64,000 bases of DNA from JAWXBA01 sp048499805. GTDB lineage: Bacteria; Gemmatimonadota; Gemmatimonadetes; Gemmatimonadales; GWC2-71-9. The notes beneath the pieces are model-generated. The model worked only from the letters and a program-made list of their open reading frames with translations. It was not told where the DNA came from and did no database searches. The translations under genes were made by a program, and so were the position numbers. Positions 1-17,372 of this stretch are shown here, piece after piece; the stretch's first letter is position 1; every line of letters begins with the position of its first letter. Location of the stretch: contig JASNZF010000006.1 in assembly GCA_048499805.1 (NCBI GenBank), forward strand, positions 62,001 to 126,000. Reading direction: 5' to 3'.

Positions 1-1
1 C

Positions 2-796
2 GACATCCACGCCGGCGGGATCGACCTCGTCTTCCCCCACCACGAGGACGAGATCGCCCAGTCGTGTGCGTTCACCGGGCAGGCCGAGTTTGCCCGGGTC
101 TGGATGCACGGCGAGTTCCTGACCATGGCCGGCACCAAGATGTCCAAGCGGTTCGGCAACATCCTCACCGCCCGCGACCTGCGCGAGGAGCGGGTCGATG
201 CCGCGGCCGTGCGGTTGCTGCTGTTCCAGACCCACTACCGCCAGAAGCTCGACTTTACCGACCAGGCGCTCGAGGCGGCCGGGGAAGGGGTCCGCCGGCT
301 CGGCGACTTCGATCGGCGGTTGCGGGCCGCCCCGCGGGGAGACGACCCCGCCATGACCGCCGCCGCCGCACTGATGCGCGAAGGGTTCGTCGCCGCGATG
401 AACGAGGACCTCAACGCCCCCCAGGCGGTGGCGGCGGTCTTCACCTTCGTGCGCGAGGCCAACCGGCTGCTCGACGCCGGGGCCGCGGTGCCCGGGGACG
501 CCCTGGCCGCCTGGGACCTGGTCGATGCCGTCCTCGCGGTACTCCCGACCCCGGGGCTCGGCGGAGCGATCGCCGTCGGCGCGGCCGACGGGGCGGGGGA
601 AGGGACCTGGAGCGAGGCGCCTCCCGCCGAGGCAGGGCAGCTGGAACCCTGGGCGGTGTACTGGGCGGGCCGCCGCCTGGAGGCAAAGGCCGCCAAGGAC
701 TTCGCCACCGCAGACCGGTTGCGGAAGCTCTTGCAGGACAGTGGTTTCGAGGTCAGGGACCGGAAGGACGGGGTGGTGGAGGTGGTGCGGAGGTGA
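2..796 (+). CDS. cysS: Cysteinyl-tRNA synthetase, 3' part
   Basis: The frame is open from the window edge and ends at TGA 794-796, so only the C-terminal 264 residues are visible. It charges tRNA-Cys with cysteine in the cytoplasm. The visible start holds the class I catalytic-core stretch around GGIDLVFPHHEDEIAQS, and the KMSK signature follows as KMSKR with GNILTARDL behind it, as in CysRS. The rest is the helical anticodon-binding region with the usual C-terminal FATADRLRKLL-like helix. The gene precedes the tRNA/tuf operon and is separated from it by a repeat-rich spacer and a strong promoter, so it is probably not co-transcribed with it. Confidence 0.96.
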   Translation, partial: DIHAGGIDLVFPHHEDEIAQSCAFTGQAEFARVWMHGEFLTMAGTKMSKRFGNILTARDLREERVDAAAVRLLLFQTHYRQKLDFTDQALEAAGEGVRRLGDFDRRLRAAPRGDDPAMTAAAALMREGFVAAMNEDLNAPQAVAAVFTFVREANRLLDAGAAVPGDALAAWDLVDAVLAVLPTPGLGGAIAVGAADGAGEGTWSEAPPAEAGQLEPWAVYWAGRRLEAKAAKDFATADRLRKLLQDSGFEVRDRKDGVVEVVRR

Positions 797-797
797 G

Positions 798-935
798 GGG
801 GAATGGGGAATAGGGAATGGGTTGCTGAAGGGTACGACTCTGTCCTTGGGGGCCTGGGAGCCTTCCCCGGATCCCTAAGGAGTCCACCCCATTCCCCATT
901 CCCCATTCCCCAGTCCCCAGTCCCCAGTCCCCAGT
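798..935. repeat. Inverted pair of 7-bp tandem repeats (GGGGAAT / CCCCATT, CCCCAGT)
   Basis: Directly after the cysS stop there are three head-to-tail heptamers (GGGGAAT, GGGGAAT, AGGGAAT, 798-818). After a unique spacer of about 68 bp, seven heptamers of the opposite polarity follow (CCCCATT three times, then CCCCAGT four times, 887-935). The two arms are complementary, so the region can fold back on itself. No open frame here looks real. The arrangement matches the heptamer pairs at 4084-4274 and 37241-37353. Confidence 0.85.
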
Positions 936-944
936 CCCCCCGGA

Positions 945-1016
945 CCCGCCGACCCCCGGACCCCCGGACCCCCGGACCCCCCGACCCGCCACCCCGCCAC
1001 CCCGCCCCACCCATCC
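945..1016. repeat. C-rich 8-bp tandem repeats
   Basis: Low-complexity pyrimidine-rich tract immediately following the heptamers. It has GACCCCCG three times in tandem (951-974), a GACCCCCC variant, and then CCACCCCG-like units. It ends just upstream of the tRNA promoter. There is no gene in it. Confidence 0.7.
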
Positions 1017-1018
1017 CG

Positions 1019-1047
1019 TTGACTCCCCGGAAATCCCCATGTATCAT
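1019..1047 (+). promoter_or_regulatory. Sigma-70-type promoter for the tRNA-tuf operon
   Basis: TTGACT at 1019-1024 and TATCAT at 1042-1047 are separated by exactly 17 bp, each one base off the housekeeping consensus. The first tRNA begins 34 bp after the -10 box. This is the best promoter match seen in the window and fits a highly expressed tRNA/EF-Tu transcript. Confidence 0.8.
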
Positions 1048-1080
1048 ACGGGTCTGTCTTGATTCAGCGGCGGTTACGTC

Positions 1081-1153
1081 GCTGGCGTAGCTCAATTGGC
1101 AGAGCACCCGCCTTGTAAGCGGGAGGTTAAGGGTTCGATTCCCTTCGTCAGCT
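1081..1153 (+). tRNA. thrU: tRNA-Thr (anticodon TGT)
   Basis: Complete cloverleaf: acceptor arm GCTGGCG with CGTCAGC (one G-T pair), anticodon stem CCCGC/GCGGG around loop CTTGTAA giving anticodon TGT, and T-arm with GGTTCGATTCC. CCA is not encoded. It is first of four tRNAs before tuf, in the same order as E. coli thrU-tyrU-glyT-thrT-tufB. Confidence 0.95.
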
Positions 1154-1189
1154 TCGGCCAGGCGCGACGCGGAAGGGCAGGCGGCACAC

Positions 1190-1273
1190 GGTGGGGTGGC
1201 CGAGTGGCTAATGGCAGCAGACTGTAAATCTGCCGGGCTCTGCCCTACGTAGGTTCGAATCCTACCCCCACCA
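1190..1273 (+). tRNA. tyrU: tRNA-Tyr (anticodon GTA)
   Basis: Class II tRNA with a long variable arm. Acceptor GGTGGGG pairs with CCCCACC, the discriminator is A, and anticodon stem GCAGA/TCTGC flanks CTGTAAA with anticodon GTA. The T-loop is GGTTCGAATCC. It is the second gene of the tRNA-tuf operon. Confidence 0.95.
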
Positions 1274-1391
1274 TGGCAGGAAGGCAGCAGGGCGGCGGGG
1301 CAGGGGGGCAGCAGGATCGGTGGACGGCGGGACGGGTGGCACGAGGCGGCGCTGTTCGGGCCCCCCCCGCCCCCCTGCCATGCTGCCCCCC
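1273..1391. repeat. G-rich spacer with inverted repeats between tRNA-Tyr and tRNA-Gly
   Basis: The spacer between tRNA-Tyr and tRNA-Gly is unusually long. GGGGGGCAGCA at 1303-1313 is exactly complementary to TGCTGCCCCCC at 1381-1391, and ATGGCAGG at 1273-1280 is complementary to CCTGCCAT at 1374-1381. The polarity resembles the heptamer pairs elsewhere: purine-rich first, pyrimidine-rich second. It may form a processing hairpin between the two tRNAs; that role is inferred. Confidence 0.5.
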
Positions 1392-1400
1392 GGCAGAGAC

Positions 1401-1473
1401 GCGGGTGTAGCTCAGTTGGTAGAGCATCAGCCTTCCAAGCTGAGGGTCGCGGGTTCGAGTCCCGTCGCCCGCT
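1401..1473 (+). tRNA. glyT: tRNA-Gly (anticodon TCC)
   Basis: Acceptor GCGGGTG pairs with CGCCCGC. The anticodon stem TCAGC/GCTGA surrounds CTTCCAA with anticodon TCC. D-arm AGCTCAGTTGGTAGAGC and T-loop GGTTCGAGTCC are standard. Third gene of the tRNA-tuf operon. Confidence 0.95.
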
Positions 1474-1518
1474 TCGCCGACGGCGGGCCGTCGGCCCCGA
1501 GAGCAGGACGAGTGGTGC

Positions 1519-1591
1519 GCTCGCGTAGCTCAGTTGGTAGAGCACATCCTTGGTAAGGATGAGGTCACCGGTTCAATCCCGGTCGCGAGCT
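1519..1591 (+). tRNA. thrT: tRNA-Thr (anticodon GGT)
   Basis: Acceptor GCTCGCG pairs with CGCGAGC. Anticodon stem CATCC/GGATG surrounds TTGGTAA with anticodon GGT. Fourth tRNA, followed by the tuf leader. With the TGT isoacceptor at 1081 it completes the pair of threonine tRNAs of the conserved tuf operon. Confidence 0.95.
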
Positions 1592-1705
1592 CTGGAACGT
1601 TGCGCGGCTGGGCGCGAGGCGGTCGCGGGTTGATCGGCACCCCTGATAGGTGCCACCCCGGGCTGGCCGGACGCCACCGCGCAGCAGGAATGCAGGACGC
1701 AAACC

Positions 1706-1753
1706 GGAAAGAGGGAACCTGGCGCCCCGCGGGCGACGGTGTTCCCCCTTTCC
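1706..1753 (+). promoter_or_regulatory. Stem-loop in the tuf copy 1 leader
   Basis: GGAAAGAGGGAAC (1706-1718) is complementary at 12 of 13 positions to GTTCCCCCTTTCC (1741-1753), with a 22-nt GC-rich loop. It lies about 40 nt upstream of the tuf start, between thrT and tuf. It could be a tRNA/mRNA processing site or a leader control element; the role is inferred. Confidence 0.45.
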
Positions 1754-1792
1754 CTCTGATCTCGACTCTTGGCAGGGCAGGGGAAGCCGCTC

Positions 1793-2991
<1,199 letters not shown>

Positions 2992-2995
<4 letters not shown>

Positions 2996-3078
2996 GGGCC
3001 GAGCGTGCCCGGCCCGAGGTGGCCGAGCACCAGGTAGGGGCCGGGCGTGCCCGGCCCGATTCGGCCGGGCACGAAACG
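2992..3078 (+). repeat. Tandem 42-45 bp palindromic repeat after tuf copy 1
   Basis: Two imperfect units, 2992-3033 and 3034-3078, each begin GTAGGGGCCG. The first unit starts inside the tuf stop region (aaG TAG). Each holds a near-palindrome around GGCCGRGCGTGCCCGGCC. The same unit family follows tuf copy 2 at 26244-26361. The hairpins could end or stabilise the tuf transcript. Confidence 0.8.
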
Positions 3079-3128
3079 GTGGTGGGGCCGCCAGAGGGCG
3101 CCCCCGACGAGCACGCAAGGAGCAACGG

Positions 3129-3281
3129 ATGCCGCGCGACAAGATCATCCTGGAGTGCACCGACTGCAAGAGTCGGAACTACTTCACCAGCAAGAACAAG
3201 CGGCTCCACCCCGAGCGGGTGGAGTGGAAGAAGTTCTGCCCCCGGTGCAACAAGCACCTGGCCCACAAGGAATCGAAGTAG
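3129..3281 (+). CDS. rpmG: 50S ribosomal protein bL33
   Basis: A 50-residue protein beginning MPRDKIILECTDCKSRNY. It has two CxxC pairs (CTDC and CPRC), so this is the zinc-ribbon form of bL33, and it ends in HKESK. It sits between tuf and secE as in many bacteria, with AAGGAG a few bases before the ATG and secE starting three bases after its stop. Confidence 0.95.
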   Translation: MPRDKIILECTDCKSRNYFTSKNKRLHPERVEWKKFCPRCNKHLAHKESK

Positions 3282-3284
3282 CCG

Positions 3285-3524
3285 ATGAGCCAGGGTGAGG
3301 CGGTTACCGCCGGCGGTGCGCCCGGGTTTCTCGCCAAGTCGCGGGATTTCCTCGTGGCGGCGCGCGCCGAGCTCGGCAAGGTCACCTGGCCGACCCGGGA
3401 CGAGCTGATCAAGGCCACCCGGATGGTGGTCATCTTTGCCGTGATCCTGGGACTCGCGATCGGCCTGCTCGACTGGCTGCTCAACCTGATCCTGGTCAAG
3501 GGCGTCGCCCAGATCGCGCAATAG
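3285..3524 (+). CDS. secE: Preprotein translocase subunit SecE
   Basis: A 79-residue single-span subunit of the SecYEG channel. The conserved cytoplasmic amphipathic segment FLVAARAELGKVTWPTRDE comes before one membrane helix (about residues 46-70, MVVIFAVILGLAIGLLDWLL). It is the short SecE form with one membrane span. It lies between rpmG and nusG with 3- and 7-bp gaps, so it is in the same transcript. Confidence 0.95.
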   Translation: MSQGEAVTAGGAPGFLAKSRDFLVAARAELGKVTWPTRDELIKATRMVVIFAVILGLAIGLLDWLLNLILVKGVAQIAQ

Positions 3525-3531
3525 GTCGCCC

Positions 3532-4074
3532 ATGGAATACCGCTGGTACGCCGTGCAGACCACCGCCGGCCATGAGAACAAGGTGCGGACGCTGCTCAAC
3601 ATGCGGATCGCGGAAGACCCGCGCCCCGCCGACGAGAAGCTGGTCCGCCAGGCGCTGGTCCCGACGCAGGAAGCGATCGAGATCAAGGCCGGCAAGAAAC
3701 AGATCGTGGAGCGAAAGCTCTACCCTGGCTACGTCCTGATCGAGACGACAATGAGCCAGGAGGCCCAGCACCTGGTCAACAGCGTGCAGGGGATCATCAA
3801 GTTCGTCGGCACCGGCAAGATGCCGCAGGCGCTCCGGCCGGAGGAGGTCAACCGGCTCCTGGGTGTCACCGAGGAGTCGACCGACACGGCGCCGAAGGAG
3901 GAGATCCCGTTCCTCATCGGCCAGGCGGTCGAGATCACCGAGGGGCCGTTCTCGGACTTCAGCGGCACGGTCGAAGAGATCCTCGCCGACAAGGGCAAGG
4001 TCAAGGTCTCGGTCAGCCTGTTCGGGCGGCCCACGACCGTCGAACTGGATTACCTGCAGCTGCGGGGACACTAG
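3532..4074 (+). CDS. nusG: Transcription elongation/antitermination factor NusG
   Basis: A 180-residue protein. The N-terminal NGN domain starts YRWYAVQTTAGHENKV and includes ERKLYPGYVLIE. The C-terminal KOW domain contains GQAVEITEGPFSDFSGTVEEI. It binds RNA polymerase and links it to Rho or to the ribosome through S10. It is last in the tuf-rpmG-secE-nusG run. The heptamer repeat array begins ten bases after the stop. Confidence 0.97.
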   Translation: MEYRWYAVQTTAGHENKVRTLLNMRIAEDPRPADEKLVRQALVPTQEAIEIKAGKKQIVERKLYPGYVLIETTMSQEAQHLVNSVQGIIKFVGTGKMPQALRPEEVNRLLGVTEESTDTAPKEEIPFLIGQAVEITEGPFSDFSGTVEEILADKGKVKVSVSLFGRPTTVELDYLQLRGH

Positions 4075-4083
4075 CAGCGAGCG

Positions 4084-4274
4084 GTAAGAGGTAAGAGGTA
4101 AGAGGTAAGAGGTAAGAGGTAAGAGGTAAGAGGTAAGAGGTAAGAGGTAAGAGGTAAGAGGTAAGAGGTAAGAGGTACGAGGTACGAGGTACGAGGAGTA
4201 AGAAGGGTGGTGGGTCGGGGGGAGTCTGGCAGGTTTGGGGAGACATCCTCTCACCTCTTACCTCTCACCTCTCA
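4084..4274. repeat. Heptamer array: 13 GTAAGAG + 3 GTACGAG, with an inverted partner array
   Basis: Positions 4084-4174 hold thirteen perfect tandem GTAAGAG units and 4175-4195 three GTACGAG units. After about 50 bp, four heptamers of opposite polarity follow (CCTCTCA, CCTCTTA, CCTCTCA, CCTCTCA; 4247-4274). The stretch 4075-4387 between nusG and rplK has no gene and is mostly this array. The 7-bp phase is exact, so reading it as a minisatellite is secure; its function is unknown. Confidence 0.95.
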
Positions 4275-4348
4275 CCAAAGGGGCCCTGGCCCCGGCGCTG
4301 ATCGGGCGCCCACCCGCGACCGCACGGGACACTGCGGCAGGACCACCG

Positions 4349-4376
4349 GACGGACCTTGCGTCCGCCGGGAGCCGA
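4349..4376 (+). promoter_or_regulatory. Hairpin in the rplK leader
   Basis: Positions 4349-4376 contain CGGACG and CGTCCG on either side of a short loop, about 12 bp before the rplK ATG. This is the place where many bacteria carry the L1-binding control site of the rplKA messenger. Whether this hairpin mimics the L1 site on 23S rRNA cannot be decided by eye. Confidence 0.35.
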
Positions 4377-4387
4377 CGAGGAGTACG

Positions 4388-4813
4388 ATGGCCAAGAAGG
4401 TCGTAGCAATGGTGAAGCTCCAGTGTCCCGCTGGTGCGGCGAACCCGGCGCCCCCCGTGGGCACCGCGCTCGGTCCGCACGGCGTGAACATCATGGACTT
4501 CTGCAAGCAGTTCAACTCGCGGACCCAGGGTCAGGCCGGGATGGTGATTCCCGCCGTGATCACGATCTACGCGGACCGCACCTTCACCTTCATCACCAAG
4601 ACGCCCCCGGCGCCCAACCTCCTGCTCAAGGAGGCCGGGGTCGAGAAGGGCAGCGCCGCCCCGAACCGCACCAAGGTCGGGCGGGTCACCAGCGCGCAGG
4701 TGAAGAAGATCGCCGAGATCAAGATGGGCGACCTCAACGCGACCGACATGGACGCGGCGATGCGGATGATCGCCGGGACGGCGCGTTCGATGGGCCTGGA
4801 GGTCATCGACTGA
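4388..4813 (+). CDS. rplK: 50S ribosomal protein uL11
   Basis: A 141-residue protein of the GTPase-associated centre. It starts MAKKVVAMVKLQCPAGAANP with the typical PPVGTALGPHGVNIMDFCKQFN and ends GTARSMGLEVID. The start was chosen by family match and a GAGGAG just upstream, although the frame is open further upstream. Its stop overlaps the rplA start (TGATG). Confidence 0.97.
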   Translation: MAKKVVAMVKLQCPAGAANPAPPVGTALGPHGVNIMDFCKQFNSRTQGQAGMVIPAVITIYADRTFTFITKTPPAPNLLLKEAGVEKGSAAPNRTKVGRVTSAQVKKIAEIKMGDLNATDMDAAMRMIAGTARSMGLEVID

Positions 4814-5502
4814 TGCCACTCCAGGGGAAGCGGTTCCGGAAGGCGGCCGAGGGCGTCGATCGCGCCCGTGAGTACGCCGCGAGTGAGGCGGTGGCCATGG
4901 TCAAGCAGGCGGCCACCGCGAAGTTCAACGAGACGGTCGACATCGCGGTGCGGCTCGGGGTCGATCCCCGGCACGCCGACCAGGTCGTCCGGGGCACGGT
5001 GGTGCTGCCCCACGGCACCGGCAAGGCGGTCAAGGTCCTGGTCATCGCCCAGGGCGACCGGGCCCGCGATGCCGAGGCGGCCGGCGCCGACTATGTCGGG
5101 GTCGAGTACCTCCAGAAGCTCAAGGACGGCTGGCTGGACTGCGACGTCATCGTCGCGACCCCGGACGTCATGGGCCAGCTGGGCACCCTCGGCCGGATCC
5201 TCGGTCCGCGCGGCCTGATGCCGAACCCGAAGGCCGGCACGGTCACCATGGATGTGGCCAAGGCGGTCAAGGAGATCAAGGCCGGCAAGATCGAGTTCCG
5301 GGTCGACAAGACCGGCAACGTGCACGCGCCGATCGGCAAGGCCTCCTTCGAGGCGGCCCAGCTGGTCGAGAACCTCCAGGCCTTCCTGGACACCATTGTC
5401 CGGGCCAAGCCGTCCGCGGCCAAGGGCACTTACCTGCGGTCCGCCACGCTCTCCAGCACGATGGGGCCTGGCGTCCGCCTGGACACGGCGGGGTACCGAT
5501 GA
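4813..5502 (+). CDS. rplA: 50S ribosomal protein uL1
   Basis: A 229-residue L1-stalk protein. Family marks include KFNETVDIAVRLGVDPRHADQ, GRILGPRGLMPNPKAGTV and KTGNVHAPIGKASF. The ATG overlaps the rplK stop by one base and its own stop overlaps the rplJ start, implying translational coupling. L1 typically represses this operon by binding its own mRNA. Confidence 0.97.
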   Translation: MPLQGKRFRKAAEGVDRAREYAASEAVAMVKQAATAKFNETVDIAVRLGVDPRHADQVVRGTVVLPHGTGKAVKVLVIAQGDRARDAEAAGADYVGVEYLQKLKDGWLDCDVIVATPDVMGQLGTLGRILGPRGLMPNPKAGTVTMDVAKAVKEIKAGKIEFRVDKTGNVHAPIGKASFEAAQLVENLQAFLDTIVRAKPSAAKGTYLRSATLSSTMGPGVRLDTAGYR

Positions 5503-5993
5503 GCAAGACCGAGCGGCAGACCGCGGTGGAGGCCCTGAGCGAGCAGCTCAAGACCTCCCCCACCCTGTACGTCACCGACTTCACCGGGTTGACGGTGGAG
5601 CGGATGACCGACCTGCGCCGGCGCCTCCGCGCCGTGGGCGGGCGCTATGTGGTCGTCAAGAACACGCTGGCCGGGCGCGCCCTGGCCGCGAACGCCGTCG
5701 AGGGACTCGACCCCCACCTGGCCGGCCCCACCGGGCTGGTCCTGGCGGGCGACGATCCCCTCCCCGCGGCGAAGGCGCTGCTGGAGTTCTCCCGCACCGC
5801 CGACAATCGGCCCGCGGTGCGGGTCGGGCTGGTCGATGGCAAGCTGGTCGAGGCCGCGTACGTCAAGCGCCTCGGGGAACTCCCGTCCCGCGAGGAGCTG
5901 CTGGGGCAGTTCGCGGGCGCGTTGAACGGCATTCTGTACCAGGTAGTTGGCGCCCTCGAGGCGCTTCGCGAGCAGCGCCAGGCCGCATCCTAA
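5499..5993 (+). CDS. rplJ: 50S ribosomal protein uL10
   Basis: A 164-residue base of the L7/L12 stalk. It begins MSKTERQTAVEALSEQLKT, has the L10 core FTGLTVERMTDLRRRLRA and VVKNTLAGRAL, and a C-terminal helix that binds L7/L12 dimers. It starts within the last bases of rplA (ATGA). rplL follows 18 bp later with a GGAG motif between them. Confidence 0.96.
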   Translation: MSKTERQTAVEALSEQLKTSPTLYVTDFTGLTVERMTDLRRRLRAVGGRYVVVKNTLAGRALAANAVEGLDPHLAGPTGLVLAGDDPLPAAKALLEFSRTADNRPAVRVGLVDGKLVEAAYVKRLGELPSREELLGQFAGALNGILYQVVGALEALREQRQAAS

Positions 5994-6011
5994 CCGTTTG
6001 GAGAAGACACG

Positions 6012-6389
<378 letters not shown>

Positions 6390-6403
6390 GCCGTGGACCG
6401 GTT

Positions 6404-6439
6404 CCCCGTCCCCGCCGGAAAGCCCGGCGGGGTACGGGG
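6404..6439 (+). promoter_or_regulatory. Strong hairpin between rplL and rpoB
   Basis: Inner stem CCCCGCCGG (6410-6418) with CCGGCGGGG (6424-6432) and outer stem CCCCGT (6404-6409) with ACGGGG (6434-6439) give about 15 bp around a 5-nt loop with one bulged T. There is no U-run behind it. It sits 14 bp after rplL in a 199-bp gap, the site where E. coli has an attenuator and RNase III processing, so partial termination is plausible. Confidence 0.6.
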
Positions 6440-6588
6440 AGTCGAGACCACGCGTCCTATTTCGGTGAGACGGCATGCAGACAGCACGCGACCCCTAATT
6501 CGCGACGTCGAAGAGCCCCGTGAGGGCGGCCTGGTTTTCAGGTCGCTGCTCGCGTCGGGGCCCCTTTGTGTTGCGTGAGAGTGTGACG

Positions 6589-11061
<4,473 letters not shown>

Positions 11062-11070
11062 AGGGATCCC

Positions 11071-15630
<4,560 letters not shown>

Positions 15631-15676
15631 GCCTCCCCAGTCCCCCGCGTGGGTTGGCCTTCGGGCGGACCCACGG

Positions 15677-15720
15677 AACGCCGACACCCCTGCCCGGTCA
15701 CGGGCGGGGGTGTTGGCGTT
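15677..15720 (+). terminator. Terminator hairpin after rpoC
   Basis: Two arms of 20 bases (15677-15696 and 15701-15720) pair at 18 positions around loop GTCA. The arms run AACGCCGACACCCC... and ...GGGGTGTTGGCGTT. There is no T-run, which is common in GC-rich genomes. Its position right after the rpoBC operon and before a promoter-less gap supports a terminator. Confidence 0.75.
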
Positions 15721-15806
15721 GGGGGCCTTGCGTTTGTCCCACGGAGCCCCAGCTTCCAGCACTGCCGCGCTGGTCCTGGCCACCCGCTTTCCGGACGCCC
15801 CACCCC

Positions 15807-17318
15807 ATGCTGCCCATGCCGTCGCCGCTGCTGCTTCGGGTGCTGCAATCGCCAGCCAGCACGACCGATCCCGTCTCCCAGCTGCTCGTGGCCGCCATCA
15901 TCGCCGGGGTCTTCGTCCAGCTCACCCGGGAGACGGCGCACCGCGTCCTGGTCATCATGGGCGCCGTCGCGCTGCTCTGGGGGATCACCTACCTCACCCC
16001 CTTCCACCTGATCAGCTTCGAGGCGTCGGCCCGCGCCCTCGACCTCAATGTCCTCCTCCTCCTTGCCGGCATGATGGCGGTGGTGGGGGTCCTCAAGTCC
16101 ACCGGGGTGTTCCCCTGGCTGGTGGCCCGCCTGCTCCAGCGGAGCGCCGGCCGGGCGGGCGTGGTCCAGCAGTCGGTGTTCTGGGCCACCGGCACCCTGT
16201 CGGCGTTCCTCGACAATGTCACCACCGTCATCTTCATGACCCCGATGGCCGGCGAGGCCGCCCGGCGCCTGGGCCTCCGGCCGGTGGCCTTCCTCCTCCC
16301 GATGGTCATGGCCGCCAACATCGGGGGCGCCGCGACCCTGATCGGCGACCCGCCCAATGTCATGATCGGGTCCGGGGCCGACCTGAGCTTCCTGTCCTTC
16401 CTGCGGCACCTGACCATCCCGGTGCTGGTGATGATGGTGGTGATCGGGTGGGGGGCTGGGCGGCGCTACCGCGGCGACCTCCAGTCCGCCCAGGCGCTCG
16501 GTGCCACCGAAGTCCCCGCCATCCTGGATCCCGGGCTGCTGCGCTGGGCGGTGGTCATCCTGGCGGCGATCTTCCTCGGCTTCGTGACCCACGGCATGAC
16601 CGGGATGCCGGTGGCCGTCCCCGCCGTCATCGGGGCCGCCGCGCTGCTGATCGTCCAGGACGTCCGGTACCTCCGCCACACCCGCCCCACCGAGTCGGAG
16701 CGCATCCACGGCATGCTGGAGGTGATCGAGCGGGAGATCGAGTGGCCCACCCTGTCGTTCTTCGCCTTCCTCTTCATTGCCGTGGGCGCCGCGGTGGAAA
16801 CCGGCCTGATCGATACCCTCGCCAACGGCTTGATCGGGCTGATCGCCTCGGCCGAGCGGGGCTTGGGGCTGTCGCCATCGGGCACCCTGCTGCTGGCCGC
16901 CCTCGTGATCTGCTGGAGCAGCGGCATTCTCTCGGCCTTCATCGACAACATCCCGTATGTGGCGGTCAGCATCCCGCTGGTATCCCGGCTGGTGGGGGAG
17001 TTGCCGGGGGAAAGCGGCGTGCTCTGGTGGGCGCTGGCGCTGGGAGCATGCCTTGGTGGGAACGGCACCGTCATCGGCGCCTCCGCCAACGTCACCGTGG
17101 TGGGGCTGGCGGAGCGGCAGGGAATCCGGATCTCATTTGCGGAATTCGCGCGGTTTGGATCCCGGGTCCTGGTCACGACGCTGGTGATCGCGTCGCTGTT
17201 CCTGGCGTCGATGATCTACCTGGGGGACACCGCCACCGACTGGTACGGCCTCGGTGTCCTGGTGCTGCTAGTGGGGGGGAGGGCGCTTCGGCGGGCCCTC
17301 AGGCGTCGGCCAGGCTGA
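15807..17318 (+). CDS. ArsB/NhaD-type (SLC13-like) ion permease
   Basis: About 503 residues with ten or more predicted membrane helices. It carries the family marks SAFLDNVTTVIFMTPM and, in the second half, SAFIDNIPYVAV. These are the twin half-repeats of the ion transporter (IT) superfamily, together with NIGGAATLIGDPPNVMIG and GGNGTVIGASANV. Such proteins move anions or exchange Na+/H+; the substrate cannot be read from sequence. The start at MLPMPS is chosen (MPSPLL nine bases later is possible); the upstream open frame overlaps the rpoC terminator and looks spurious. It stands alone between the rpoC terminator and a convergent metalloprotease gene. Confidence 0.85.
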   Translation: MLPMPSPLLLRVLQSPASTTDPVSQLLVAAIIAGVFVQLTRETAHRVLVIMGAVALLWGITYLTPFHLISFEASARALDLNVLLLLAGMMAVVGVLKSTGVFPWLVARLLQRSAGRAGVVQQSVFWATGTLSAFLDNVTTVIFMTPMAGEAARRLGLRPVAFLLPMVMAANIGGAATLIGDPPNVMIGSGADLSFLSFLRHLTIPVLVMMVVIGWGAGRRYRGDLQSAQALGATEVPAILDPGLLRWAVVILAAIFLGFVTHGMTGMPVAVPAVIGAAALLIVQDVRYLRHTRPTESERIHGMLEVIEREIEWPTLSFFAFLFIAVGAAVETGLIDTLANGLIGLIASAERGLGLSPSGTLLLAALVICWSSGILSAFIDNIPYVAVSIPLVSRLVGELPGESGVLWWALALGACLGGNGTVIGASANVTVVGLAERQGIRISFAEFARFGSRVLVTTLVIASLFLASMIYLGDTATDWYGLGVLVLLVGGRALRRALRRRPG

Positions 17319-17372
17319 GCGCCGGGCCACTCCCGCACGGGGCGGGGGACGGGCACCGGCGAGCCCGGGGAA

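Noticed and set aside
3079..3128. tRNA-Trp gene expected between tuf and secE in many genomes
   Set aside because: No cloverleaf or anticodon CCA can be folded there; only repeat remnants and the rpmG leader are present.
4084..4274. CRISPR-like regular repeat
   Set aside because: Units are 7 bp, directly adjacent and without spacers, so it is a microsatellite-type array and not a CRISPR array.
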